Assembly (NCBI GenBank): GCA_022410635.1
Contig: JAJVDF010000374.1
Location: 515,983 to 579,982 of the forward strand
DNA: 64,000 bases
Direction: 5' to 3'
From: Tretioscincus oriximinensis
Taxonomy: Eukaryota; Chordata; Lepidosauria; Squamata; Gymnophthalmidae
Within the stretch, counting starts at the first letter, position 1, and the number at the start of each line of letters is the position of its first letter. Below, in pieces: positions 20,770-31,188 of this stretch. The position numbers and the translations under genes were made by a program. The notes beneath the pieces were generated by a model. That model searched no databases and was not told where the DNA came from. It saw only the letters and a list, made by a program, of their open reading frames with translations.

Positions 20770-21010
20770 CCGACTCCTCCGACTCCTCTTCTTCCTCTTC
20801 TATTTCTACTTCTTCTATGTCTTCTTGTATTTTTTCTTGTACACCTTTTTATTTTTGAACTTCTACATTTTCTTTGACTGCCTCTTATTGGACTCCAACG
20901 TCATTCTTATTCTTCTTGTACTTGTACTTCTTCTACATGTTTTTCTCATCCTCCTTCTCCTTCTTTTTCTACTTCTCCTTTTCCTTCTTCTCCTCCTCTT
21001 CCTCTTATGG
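20770..21010 (+). repeat. TTC/CTT-rich imperfect microsatellite
   Basis: About 240 bases of interrupted CTT, TTC and TCT units, grown from the tail of the type 1 SINE just upstream. Open frames here are low-complexity (Leu/Phe or Arg/Lys) and not genes. Confidence 0.85.
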
Positions 21011-21429
21011 ATTCCTCCTTGTCTTCCGGTCCATCCAACTCTTCCTTTGATTCCTGTAAAGCTCCTTCTGCTCTGCTGAAGTGCCCACACCATCTCAAGA
21101 TGTCTTCTGGCACCTCTGCAACAGAACAGGGTGGAATTCACTCAAGCTGTTCCTCGCTGCTGCTTCCAGGAGGAATTCACCCTAGCATTCCTTCCCTTCT
21201 TTACCCACTCTGTCTCTCTTTCATACTGCCATGGATCCCCTGACAGCATGGAGAGCCATCTGCTTGAGGAAGGGCCAAGAACATTCAGGATGCAAGAAAC
21301 AGACCTTGCCCAAACCAGGCAGAAGTGAAGAAGCAAACAGGCACGCTAGCTTCAGCAAAATAATCCAGTGCTTAAGGCAGAAGAGGAAGCCGTTCCTTTT
21401 TCAGGGAAATTACTGAATCAAGAATTTCA

Positions 21430-23170
21430 CCAGTTTGCCAATTCAAGGTATTTAACCTTGGCTTATAAGGCTCTAAATGANCTGGGCCTCAAATACCTTC
21501 ACTGTCCACCAACACCCCAAGATCCCTTACCTGCTCTGCCACAGAAAGCCTGGCCTCCATCAGTCGATAGGAGTAATCCTATCAGCTACGTCTGGTTTGC
21601 CAGTTCTGAGCAGAGATGATTTAGCCACAGTAATCCATGCTCTGGTAACTTCCAGATTGGACTATTGTAATGCGCTTTGTCTGGGGCTGCCTTGAAAATG
21701 GTTCAGGAACTGCAGCTGGTGCGGAATGCAGCCGCTAGACTGCTTTTCAATATATTTATAAATGATCTGGATGCTGAGGTAAATAGTGAAGTAGCCAAGT
21801 TTGCTGACGACACTAAACTGTTCAGGGTGGTGAAAACTGAAAATGATTGTAAGGCACTCCAGAGTGATTTATTGAAATTGCGTGAGTGGGCATCAAAGTG
21901 GCAAATGCACTTCAACTTAAGCAAGTGCAAGGNCATGCATATTGGGGCAAAGAACCCAAAATACTCCTACCACCTGATGGGAACCAAGCTTTCTGTGACC
22001 GAGCAAGAAAAGGATCTTGGGGTGTTAGGCAAATTCCATGTTGGGGATAATTAGGAAAGGAATCGAAAACAAGTCAGCAAATGTTGTTTTGCCTCTTTAT
22101 AAATCTGTGGTGAGGCCACATTTGGAATACTGTGTTCAATTCTGGTCACCACATCTCAAGAGGGATATTTTGGAACTGGAGAAGGTGCAGAAAAGGGCAA
22201 CAAAAATGATCAAGGGTCTGGAGCACCTCCCTTACGAAGCAAGGCTGCAACGTCTGGGCCTCTTCAGCCTTGAAAGGAGACGTTTGAGGGGTGATCTGAT
22301 TGAAGTGTACAAAATCATGCATGGGATCGACAGGGTGAATAGAGAAAAAATGTTTTCTCTATCACACAACACAGGGACCAGAGGGCACTCCTTAAAACTG
22401 TTGGGTAGAAAAGTGAGAACAGACAAAGGAAAGTATTTTTTCACCCAGAGGGTCCTCGGCCTGTGGAATTTACTTCCTGAAGAGGTAGTGTTAGCTTACA
22501 GCTTGGATAGTTTCAAGACAGGACTAGACAGGTTTATGGACACTAAAGGTATAAATGGATACTAGGATGGATGTCTGGATGTTGCCTCTGGGATGGAGCA
22601 ACAGGCAGGACTCCTGAAATACCATTTGCAGGGAGTCACGAACAGGAGCAGCATATTTTGCTTTCCTCTGTTCGGACTGCCCAGGTGCATCTGGTGGGCC
22701 TNTGTGTGACACAGAATGCTGGACTNGATGGGCTGTGGCCTGATCCAGTATGGCTCTTCTTATGTTCTTATGTTCTTATGACAGGAACTACTGGTCAGAC
22801 ACACATCATGCCGGTCTTGAAAGAGCTGCGCTGGCTGCCGATCTGCTACCGAGCCCAATTCAAGGTGTTATCTTTAAATATAAGGCCCCAAATAACTTGG
22901 GCCACAAATACCTCAAGGAAGGCCTCCTCCCATACCAACCTGCTCGTGCCTTAAGATCTGCATGAGGCCCTCCTGGTTGAACCACCCTTCTCAACAGCAG
23001 ATGAAATGGGAATCTGGGGCAGGGTCTTCCTAGTGGTTGCCCCAAAGTTTATGGAATAGTCCCCCCTCAAGGTGCATCATTTACCATCATTATTCCAAAA
23101 GTCCCTGAAGACGTCTTTCACATGGCCTTTGGCTGAAGAAATGCTGTTTTCCTTCCCACTGTTTTCATGT
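21430..23170 (+). mobile_element. L2 LINE fragments split by CR1
   Basis: Segment 21575-21744 encodes DDLATVIHALVTSRLDYCNA and LQLVRNAAARLL; segment 22781-23170 continues with the next part of the same protein (HIMPVLKELRWLPICYRAQ) and the distal end. The 1036-bp CR1 between them enters and leaves at adjacent L2 codons. Segment 21430-21560 (TLAYKALN) is a separate, out-of-order L2 piece. No full domain is intact. Confidence 0.82.
21745..22780 (+). mobile_element. CR1 LINE (lineage 1), longest copy
   Basis: Encodes the C-terminal third of the CR1 reverse transcriptase: FINDLD, then FADDTKL (the catalytic FADD box, codons near 21802), then the thumb and C-terminal region ([55 protein letters not shown]). 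A frame break lies near 22040. The 3' end has three TTCTTATG units (about 22758-22780). It lacks the endonuclease and N-terminal parts, a normal 5' truncation. Confidence 0.9.
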
Positions 23171-23224
23171 GTCAATTTTGTACTCTGTGGGTAATAAATT
23201 CACTCCAAAGGTGAGCTTTTTTCT

Positions 23225-23825
23225 TTATCTTTNAAAAAAATGTTTATTTATAATGCCCTTTTCACCCAAGGGTGGCACACATAGATTTTGTTGCTTTCTC
23301 CACAACACACAGCCTATGAAGTGGGTGAGGCTGAGAGAGTCCTAAAGAACTGTGTTTGGCCCAAGATCACTAATCCTGGAGGAGTGTGGAATCAAACCAG
23401 GAGACTTCCAGATTCAAGTCCAGCCAGTGGTGGGAGGTGTTTGTGCATCTTGTACATTTTATCAGATTATTTTGTGCAAGATCCAGGTTCTCGTACACCA
23501 ATGCCCAATAATTTTGTTGGGGGTGGAAGTAACATCATTGTGATATGGCTTCCGGTACCTGCTTCTGGAAAAGNGCACCCCAGGGCAGGAAGTGACATCA
23601 CAAACGACATAACTTCTGGCCTCTGCTTCCGGGAATGGCACCTTGACATGATGTCACTTTCAGTGCCGCACCCGGTACTGACAGCAAAAAAAATTCATGT
23701 ACACTTTGCATGCGAGTAAAAATTAAAATATCTCATACATTTTGGGACTCCAGGGCAAGATTTCCAGCCAGAAAACTCTCAGTACTGGGTCCAGCACTAT
23801 CCACTACACCAACTGGTCCTCAGTT
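23225..23825 (-). mobile_element. Type 1 SINE, interrupted
   Basis: The tail complement (TTTATTTATAATGCCC, 23243) and the body (GTGGGTGAGGCTGAGAGAGT) run to about 23435. The head complement (CACTATCCACTACACCAACT) is at 23796-23815. Between them is a 300-bp segment rich in GGAAGTGACATCA-like words. Confidence 0.7.
23510..23680. repeat. Dispersed repeat with TGACATCA and CTTCCGG words
   Basis: Contains GGAAGTGACATCAC, GGCTTCCGGTACC and GATGTCACTTTC. Similar clusters occur at 28570-28700 and 55060-55150. The words resemble ETS and CRE-like sites; whether they act as regulators is unknown. Confidence 0.5.
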
Positions 23826-23900
23826 TGATCCCACCTGAGATTTTATACCTCTCTATACAAACATTCTGTAGGACAGCAATGGTCAGGGAGTGGTCTAGGC

Positions 23901-24387
23901 CAGGGGTGGGCAAACATTTTGGAGCTGAGAGCCATTTTGTGGCCATGCCCCCTTCCCAGGGTGAGTTGGGGGCTGCATGACTATGTGCTCTTCCTAAGCC
24001 CCTCCCCTCCCCAAACCTTTTTCCTTTTCCCTTCCTTTTTCTTTCTTTCTTTCTTTCTTTCCTTCCTTCCTTCTCCCTCTTTTTCTTTCCTTTCAGGTTT
24101 GTAGACACGGGGCACACCAAGAGCAGTTCCGGACGTTGTCAGTGAGCGACTGCTGCCTGCCTGATTCAGCTGCCTACCTGTGGCTATGAACAGGNGCTGT
24201 NCGCTGCTTGCCAACAGCAGCCAACGTCTGGAACTGGGTGTGCACCTTGTCTGGATGACGTGGACATGGCGCACACCATCAAGATCAGTTCTGGACATTT
24301 TGGGGAGGTTCTTCTGGTGAGGTCAGAGCCATACTCAAGCGGCCAAAGAGCCACAGGTGGCTCCAGAGCCACAGTTTCTGCCCCATG
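23901..24387 (+). mobile_element. hAT-type non-autonomous element, 487 bp
   Basis: Starts CAGGGGTGGGCAAAC and ends GTTTCTGCCCCATG, imperfect inverted repeats, with a perfect 8-bp duplication GTCTAGGC at 23893-23900 and 24388-24395. The interior holds a CTTT/CCTT tract (24030-24090) and GAGCCACAGGTGGC near the right end. No transposase. Confidence 0.85.
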
Positions 24388-24869
24388 GTCTAGGCCCAGG
24401 CATCCAACCTCCATGAGTTCAAGTGACAATCAGTTTCCCTCTAGTGACCTTGATATCTCCATGGTGAGGCAAGAATTCTACACACAAATCTTTTATCTCC
24501 ATTACTTCCTTCTGCTGTGTGGGGAGAAGACGAGAAAATTTCTTTGGCATGTTATTGCTAAAGGCACATAACGCTCTACTAGAAACTGTTGATCTCGTAT
24601 AAAAAATTCATCTTGACACAGAAAAGGGTTTCCTTTTACCCTGGAACAAGGAAAGGAGAAAAGATCCCCTCAAAATGAAATTGCGTAATTCTTCGGTCAT
24701 CGTTTTTGCAGTTAAAATGTGATTTTTATAATGAAGAAGGACACACATAGACCCTACGCTCAGCCACCCAGCCTTTCCTGAGAGGTAAGGGTTGAGCTTG
24801 TGTACCCCGTAACTGTGCTCAGGATCCTCATGCCAGGCCTCTGTGGAATGGAGAGGAAGACCTGAGTTC

Positions 24870-25095
24870 TTACACCTTGGTTTTCTCACCCAAAGGGACT
24901 CAAAGTGGCTTACAAGGTTATTTTTCGCCCAAAGGCTGACATTCTATCTTCCCCACCACGCTGCAATGGTCCCCATTTATCTAATTGCAATTTCTTACTT
25001 TTGAATAGCTGGATTGTGTAGGGCTGAGGCCAGCAGCTGGTGCTCATGCCTCTCGACGGCCGACACAGAGCTTCGAACTCAGCATCTCTGTGGTG
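24870..25095 (-). mobile_element. Type 2 SINE
   Basis: Contains GGGACTCAAAGTGGCTTACA, GCTGACATTCTATCTTCCCC, and a head complement ending with GCTTCGAACTCAGC (25072). Adjacent CR1 tail bits follow (TGGTGGGACACTGTGTCAGA). Confidence 0.75.
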
Positions 25096-25689
25096 CAATT
25101 GGTGGGACACTGTGTCAGACAGAAGGCTGGACTAGGTGGGCTCCAACCAAATACAGCGACTGTTTGGTTTCAAGTTTGGCTTGGACAAACAGAAATGGGT
25201 GCAGAAGGTTCAAAACATGAGTACATTGCATTCTTTTTCAGGGGAAGAATGTCAGCCGGGTGGGAGCCGTAGCCAGCGACACTGACTGCATCAGAATGTT
25301 CCCTGTCTGAGCAGATTATGTGGAGTTAGCAACTAATGAGCACTAGACTTTGGAATAATTCCTAGGAGTTCTTCTGGCATGCCTCAGACTCTTCAATGTG
25401 TACTTGGCTTTTGGCTCCTGCAATTTCATGGGCATGCCAGGTGCTAAACAGATGGGGTTAGGCCAGGGTGCCTTTTGCGGAACAAAACGAGCATAAGGAA
25501 TGCATCGCGAGAGTGAACCAGTGGGGAATCTGGTCCCGTAGCCTATATTGCTGCACATATTATATTTCTGCATTGGCATTTGATGCGAAGGCTGTCTCTG
25601 AGCCAGATTGTGAGACTCAGGCCAGAAATGGATCAGGGTAAGGCAGCACATGCCAGGGCCACATAAGAATTTAAAAGGAGCCTTGCTGA

Positions 25690-26420
25690 ATGGGGCCACA
25701 ACCCATTTGGTATAGTGCAAAATATGCACCTGTTCTTGACTCCCTGCAAATGGTATTTCAGGAATCCTGCCTGTTGCTCCATCCCGGACGCAACATCCAG
25801 GCGTCCATCCTACCCATTTATACCCTTCCCAGAGAAATAGCCGTGTTAGTCTAGCAGAAAGTCCACCAAAGGAGCTAGAAGAAGTAGACGTGTTTACGAA
25901 AGCTTATGCCAACCACTTTTCTCAAGTTAGTCTCAAAGTGTTGCTAGCTCCTTTGCTGAATTTATACCCTTGGTATACATAAACTTGTCTAGTCCTGTCT
26001 TGAAGCTATCCAAGCTGTTAGTTACTATCACCTGTTCAGGAAGTCAATTCCACAGGCCGATGACCCGTTGGGTGAAAAAAATACTTTCCTTTGTCTGTTC
26101 TTACTTTTCTGCCCATCAGTTNCAAGGAGNGCCCTCTGGTCCTTGTGTGGTGTGATAGAGAAAACATTTTTTCTCTATTCACCCTCTCCATCCCATGCAT
26201 GATTTTGTACATTTCAATCCGATCACCTCTCAAACATCGTCTTCTGAGGCTGAAGAGGCCCAGACGTTGCAGCCTGACCTCATAAGGGAGGTGCTCCAGA
26301 CTCTTGATCATTCTTGTTGCCCTTTCTGCACCTTTTCTAGTTCCACAATATCCCTCTTGAGATGTGGTGACCAAAATTGAACACAGTATTCCAAATGTGG
26401 CCTCACCACAGATTTATAAA
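25690..26420 (-). mobile_element. CR1 LINE (lineage 1), carrying a hairpin element
   Basis: Reads in reverse from the tail (AATATGCACCTGTTCTTGAC) through the C-terminal coding blocks (GLFSLRRRCLRGDRIEMYK) to CACAGATTTATAAAGAGGC. A 132-bp hairpin element at 25828-25959 interrupts it and duplicated 12 bases of CR1 sequence. Confidence 0.85.
25828..25959 (+). mobile_element. Hairpin element with LINE-like TSD, copy 1
   Basis: Begins CCCAGAGAAATAGCCGTGTT and carries AAAGGAGCTAG and its complement CTAGCTCCTTTG at opposite ends. Flanked by a perfect 12-bp duplication ATTTATACCCTT (25816-25827 and 25960-25971). A longer copy with its own 13-bp duplication is at 40607-40803. The central part is deleted relative to that copy. 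Confidence 0.75.
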
Positions 26421-26481
26421 GAGGCAAAAAACAAAGCAGAAGAGGCAAAACCCACACCGGTTCTCAACTCTTGGAATAGGG

Positions 26482-26600
26482 ATCTCCCATCCGCATGCTA
26501 GTGTAGATTATGGCAGGCCCCAAATGGGGCCTGCCATAATCTACACTGGCATATGGATGAGCCAAATAAGGCTTGCAGTAGTCTGTACTCCCCCACCAAT
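26482..26600. repeat. Compound palindromic repeat, copy 3
   Basis: A near-perfect palindrome with 27-base arms centred on GGCCCCAAATGGGGCC; the arms carry TGTAGATTATGGCA and its complement. A further partial arm (GCAGTAGTCTGTAC) follows. CR1-like phrases on both sides match those around the 18760-18850 copy, in reverse. Confidence 0.7.
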
Positions 26601-26629
26601 TGCACTAGGGCAATCCAAAGCAGAAGAAG

Positions 26630-27060
26630 GCAAACTCCTTATCTCTTCTTGACATACTGTCTTTCAGAAATTCTTCCTATTTCTCCATTCTAATAGCTAT
26701 CAATATACCTCTCCTTCATTAATATTTCTAATCCTATCTTGAAGCTATCCAGGCTGCTCGCTACCTCTACCTCTTCTGGAAATAAATTCCACAGACCAAT
26801 GAACATCTGAGTGAAAAAATATTTTCCCTTGTCTATCCTAACTCTTCTGCCCATCAACTTCAAGGAGTGCCCCCTGGTCCTAGTATTGTATGACAGAGGA
26901 TTTTTTTTCTTTATTTATCATATCCACCCCATGCAAGATTTTATGCCCTTCAATTAGATTGCCTCTTAAACGCCATCCTTCGAGGCTGAAGAGACTCAGA
27001 CGTTACAGGTCAGAAAGATCTTTTGAAATTGGGCGAGTGGGCAACAAAATGGCAAATGCA
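26630..27060 (-). mobile_element. CR1 LINE (lineage 1), diverged
   Basis: C-terminal coding region in reverse with CTATCTTGAAGCTATCCAGG, ATTCCACAGACCAATGAAC and CCTGGTCCTAGTATTGTATG. Sequence from 27000 to 27170 (GGGACCAGGCTTTCGGTGAC) is a forward fragment of the same family. Confidence 0.78.
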
Positions 27061-27239
27061 CGCTAGTCTAAGTAAGTTGGGGCAAAGATCCCCAATTACT
27101 CCTATCAACTGATGGGGACCAGGCTTTCGGTGACACAGCAGGAAAGGGACCTTGGGGTGTTAGAAGATATGTCAATGAATGTGTCAATCCAGTGTATGGC
27201 AGATGGTGTGGTGACCAGAATTGTACACTGTATTATTTT

Positions 27240-27300
27240 TATTATTTACTGTATTTACATTTATACCCCGCCCTTTACCCAAAGGTCTCAGGGTGGCCAA
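27240..27300 (-). mobile_element. Type 1 SINE tail fragment
   Basis: TTTATACCCCGCCCTTTACC with AAGGTCTCAGGGTGGCC is the reversed tail of the type 1 SINE. A similar fragment is at 29105-29180. Confidence 0.65.
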
Positions 27301-27364
27301 CAATAAAAGCAACATTACAAAATTACCGTTAAAAACAATATAAAAACAGTATCCAGAAGTGGGA

Positions 27365-28120
27365 AGTATTCCACATGTGGCCTCACCACAGATTTATAAA
27401 GATGGAAAATGACACTTGCTGACTTAGAACATAAGAACCTAAGAGGAGCCCTGCTGAATCGGGCTGCAGCCTATCTAGTCCAGCATTCTGACTCACACAG
27501 TGGCCCCCCAATTGCACCTGGACAGCCTGGATCAGAAGAAGGCAAAATCTTCACCTGTTCTCGATGCCCTGCAGATGGCATTTCAGGAATACTGACTGTT
27601 GCTCCATCATGGAGGCAGCATCAGGATATCCATCCTAGTAGCTTATCTATTCTCTTGGCTTCCATGAAATTATCTAATCCTGTCTTAAAGCTATCCAGGC
27701 TGCTAGCTACCACCACCTCTTCTGGATGTAAATTCCACAAACCCTCCTTTGTCTGTACTCACTCTTCTGCCCATCAGTTTCAAGGAATGTCCCCTGGTCC
27801 TAGTACAGTGTGATAGAGAAAATAGTATTTACCTTATCCATCCCATGCATGATTTTATATACCTTAATTAGGTCTCCACTCAAACATGTCTTTCAAGGCT
27901 GAAGAGGCCCAGACGTTGCAGCCAGATTTCATAGGGGAGGACCTTTCTTGTTGCCCTTTTCTTCACCTTCTGCAGTTCCACAATATCCTTTTTGAGATGT
28001 GGTGACCAGAATTGTACACAATATTCAAACGTGGCCTCACCACAGATTTATAAAGAGGCAAAACGACACTTGCCAACTTGTTTTCGACTCCCTTTCTAAT
28101 TATCCCTCACACTGAACTTG
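27365..28120 (-). mobile_element. CR1 LINE (lineage 1), diverged
   Basis: Includes an octamer-like start (ACATAAGAACCTAAGAGGAG, 27429), the tail, the C-terminal coding region and CACAGATTTATAAAGAGGCA up to about 28055, all in reverse, then GACTCCCTTTCTAATTATCC. Older than the 21745 copy. Confidence 0.8.
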
Positions 28121-28298
28121 CCTTTTTTCACTGCTGCTTCCATATTTGCAGCTATTTCCCCTTCCCTATAGAAACCTCCCAGGTGTTCTGGACAAGTTAA
28201 GGCCTAGTCTTCATGACAGGCTTCTTCAGGATAAGTGTCCTGAACAGAGGTTGGTTTTGGCTTCCATTCTCAGATATCAAACATGGCTGTGATTTATG

Positions 28299-28362
28299 CT
28301 TTGTGCAGCCCAAACTCAGTGTCTTATAGTGCGTAAGAACCTGAGCTTGGGGTTGCACAAAG
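28299..28362. repeat. 64-base hairpin
   Basis: CTTTGTGCA at 28299 faces TGCACAAAG ending at 28362, and inside these CTCAG faces CTGAG and CTTA faces TAAG. The fold is nearly continuous with small bulges. Probably the core of a small foldback element; no TSD identified. Confidence 0.55.
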
Positions 28363-28379
28363 TGAAACACTGCAAGGAT

Positions 28380-29100
28380 GTTAGTGATACTTTCAATTGA
28401 TGGGGCGCCAGCTGCAAATTACCAGAGGTGCAGCATCAAGCACCAATGACAAGCATGTTCTCCATGTGATTGGAAAGGAGGGCCTTCGCTAAAGCAATGC
28501 AGGAAGTTATCTGACAAGAAATCACACAGTGGAGGCCTGAAAATTTTGAGCACTGAATTTTCTCTGTGCGTGCAAAAATGTTGTGATGTCACTTCCGGGG
28601 CAGGACTGGAAGTGACGTCACTCTGGGTGCCATTCCCAGAAGAAGAGGCCAGAATGTGACATCACAATTATGTCACTTCCAGTCCTGGGTATTTTTCACA
28701 CAACGCTATACAAGATTTTGTGGACAATCTCACAAAGTGTATGAGAGTCTGCTTAGGGCAGTGGCCTTAGAACCACTGCTCTAATCTAAGGGCCACTTGC
28801 AGGAAGTTGCAAATGAGGAAAAAGTTTGCTTCTAGTCAGGCTTCTCCTTTATGTTGTATATAGTTTCTAACTAAGCTCCAACCAATGAGCCTTTTCCCTT
28901 TATATGATTAGGGGACACATCCAGGCCTAGCCAATCCCCTCTACTGCCCCTAGTGGAGCCACCGCCATATTAACATATTTACAAAGAACATAGGATAATA
29001 GCAATACACACAACTATACTGTATATCATTCAGAATAGTATATAACTGTACATCACAATATAGAATCCTAATGTTTTCTTTGTGCAAATGTGCCACTATT
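28380..29100. other. Unclassified, includes a TGACGTCA-rich repeat
   Basis: A cluster at 28590-28685 has TGATGTCACTTCCGGGG, GGAAGTGACGTCACTC and TATGTCACTTCCAG, related to the clusters at 23510 and 55060. The rest has no recognised content. Confidence 0.45.
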
Positions 29101-29104
29101 AAAG

Positions 29105-29440
29105 CAGATTTTATTTATTTACTTACATCTATATTCNGCCCTATACCCGAAGGTCTCAGGGCAGAGTACAATAAAAAAAAAAACTCCATAAAGCAGATTA
29201 AAATAGAACAATTAAAAATAAGGACATAAGAACATAAGAGGAGCCATGCTGAAGCAGGCCAGAGCCGATCCAGTCCAGCCTTCTGTCTCACACAGAGTCC
29301 CACCAACTACCCCTGGGCATCTCAAGCAGAAGGGAACATCTTCAAACGTTCTCATCGCCCTGCAAATGGCATTTCAAGAATACAGCCTGTTGCTCCATCT
29401 GGGAGGCCGTATAAGACATTTTATCCTGGTAACTGTTTAT
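29105..29440 (-). mobile_element. Type 1 SINE tail and CR1 tail (lineage 1)
   Basis: 29105-29180 is a reversed type 1 SINE tail (CGAAGGTCTCAGGGC). From 29222 the reversed CR1 octamer end (ACATAAGAACATAAGAGG) and noncoding tail run to about 29440. Confidence 0.7.
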
Positions 29441-29499
29441 AGCCTGGGCTACAGTGTCTTCAAGGAGAGGGGGATTTTGGGCTCAGACAAAGGTGAACA

Positions 29500-29640
29500 G
29501 GTGTGTATGTTCACCAGGCGGTGAATGTGTACAGCATGGGTGCCTGAAGGACCTCAGAGGGGAGAGAATTCTATAACCTGGGGGCTACCACAGGGGAGCC
29601 CCCCCCCCCCACGTGCCCACAACACTTTGAAGACTGTCAG
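29500..29640 (+). repeat. L2-associated fragment
   Basis: CCTCAGAGGGGAGAGAATTC and CCTGGGGGCTACCACAGGG belong to a dispersed repeat also seen at 30415-30600 and 41460-41600. Class assignment to L2-type sequence is tentative. Confidence 0.4.
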
Positions 29641-29969
29641 ATTCAGTCATGTTAGTTCCAGCTTCATGATTCAGGCCATTAGGTGCCATTTTCCATGTTT
29701 GCAGGACGCACAAAACACAAGCCTAGACGTCAAAGAGAATCCCCCCCTTTGCCTCTGGATCCATTTGAATTTCCCACATGTTCTTTGTACTAATCAAGGC
29801 AGCTTCTCTTCTTCGTTCCTTTGCCAATGGCCATCCGGGGCTTCCAAAGAGCTACAGGGCCCCTACTGAAGTGGTGCCAAACCCACTGCCAATCACCATT
29901 AAAACCAAGTAGTGGCAGGTTCAAGCTCCCAAAGGCAATGGCGGTAGACCACAAGTTGCCATCCCAAAT

Positions 29970-30245
29970 GAAGAAGAAGACCTGGGTTTTTATACCCCAC
30001 TTTTCTCACTCGAAGGGACTCAAAGAGGCTTACGGGCTATTTCACGCCCGAAGGCTTAGATTCTATCTTCCCCAACACATTGTGATTGGAACTATTCATC
30101 CACTTGCAAATTGCTTGCTTTTGAACAGCTAGGTTGGCTTAAAGTTAAGGCCAATAGAGGGCGCTCACTGCTCTCCACAGCCTCGAACATGGGCCTCGAA
30201 TGCCAACCACTCTGTTGACAGGCCATTGTTCTTAACATCTGCAGC
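29970..30245 (-). mobile_element. Type 2 SINE
   Basis: GAAGAAGAAGACCTGGG tail, GGGACTCAAAGAGGCTTAC, TTCTATCTTCCCCAACAC, and a head complement ending ATGGGCCTCGAATGCC (30198). Confidence 0.78.
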
Positions 30246-30359
30246 ATTGTGCCTCTTAGTGGTCACAACACATTTTCTGCAGGGTCTGTCTATTTTTTCT
30301 GACTTGTCTAGGAAAGCTCATGCTGACTCCCTTTTTCGTGTCTTTAAGGCACTATGAGA

Positions 30360-30600
30360 CCCCCCCCCCCCCTCTTACTTGATTTTCTGGACCCAGACAT
30401 GTCTGGACTCCATAGTTGGAGACTCCATAATCTGGGGCTGCCACGGAGAAGGCCCTGCCCCAGGTTCCCACCCCCTTTGCCACTGAGAGATGTAGGACTG
30501 GCTCTACAGATCTTAAGATCCGGGCTGGTTGATACTGGAGAAGATATTCCTTTAGATATTTGGGACAAGGTTATGCAGGGCCTAACCTACTCCTGTATAA
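30360..30600 (+). repeat. L2-associated repeat
   Basis: TGGGGCTGCCACGGAGAAGG, GGCTCTACAGATCTTAAGAT and TTTAGATATTTGGGACA match a dispersed repeat present at 15540-15600 and 41460-41600. A C run lies at 30361-30372. The 172-codon frame across it is not supported by any recognised protein. Confidence 0.5.
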
Positions 30601-31188
30601 ACAGGGCCTCAGAAGTGAGCACACCTTCAGGGCTGCTCAAACTCCGGCTCTGCTCAGCCTCCATCATCCGTGAAGGGCAGTTCCTCTTCGGAAAGCGCAG
30701 CTGCTTGGCGCTCCGTCCTCCACGGGGTCTCAGACTGTTTGGTCAACCTTCTTTGCATGAGAGAGATTTGGAAGTCAATACGCCCGGCCGGTTCCTTCTG
30801 CAAAGCCTCTCCGCCATGTGCGCACAAGGCCTTTCCCTGTCTGTGGCTGCCCTGGCGCGGCCTGCCCTATGAGTCAGTCCAAAGGCTGGGGCGGAGTGGC
30901 AGCCCTAAGCACACGGGTGGTTGTGTGCGGGCGCCTGTGTCGTCACGCCCACCATCCCTGCAGTGTGCCGCGGACAGGGCCTGGCCTTGTTCTTTTTCAG
31001 GATAAACTACTTTGGTTGGTTGCCCTGAGCGTTTTCTCCCTTTCTCATGAAACAGCACTTTGCCAGCCCAGAGAGCAGCAACAGTTTCGAGCGAGAGACA
31101 AGGGTGTGGCGGCCCTGCCCAGCGGCAAGGTGTGGCTGGTTTGGCTCTGCGCCTTCCTGGGAGGAAGAGCCAAACGTCTGGAGCCACA
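30601..31188. other. Unclassified GC-rich sequence
   Basis: Long open frames occur on both strands (for example 30818-31276 plus, 30867-31412 minus) but these overlap, lack recognisable domains and run into duplicated sequence. No gene called. Confidence 0.4.

Larger units (their letters stand above)
19612..20790 (+). mobile_element. Type 1 SINE carrying a MITE and a solo LTR
   Basis: Removing the MITE (19654-19841 plus TSD) and the solo LTR (19900-20617 plus TSD) leaves one continuous SINE: CCAGTCTGGTATAGTGCTTA (box A), CCCCGTTTGATTCTACC (box B), AGCTGGGTAACCTTGAGC, CTCTCAGCCTCACTGACTTC, and a tail with TTGAGAAAAGTGGGGAATAA leading into a TTC tract. The SINE is therefore the oldest of the three. 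Confidence 0.82.

Noticed and set aside
20711..21141. Leu/Phe-rich membrane protein or Arg/Lys-rich protein
   Set aside because: Both are readings of a TTC-rich microsatellite.
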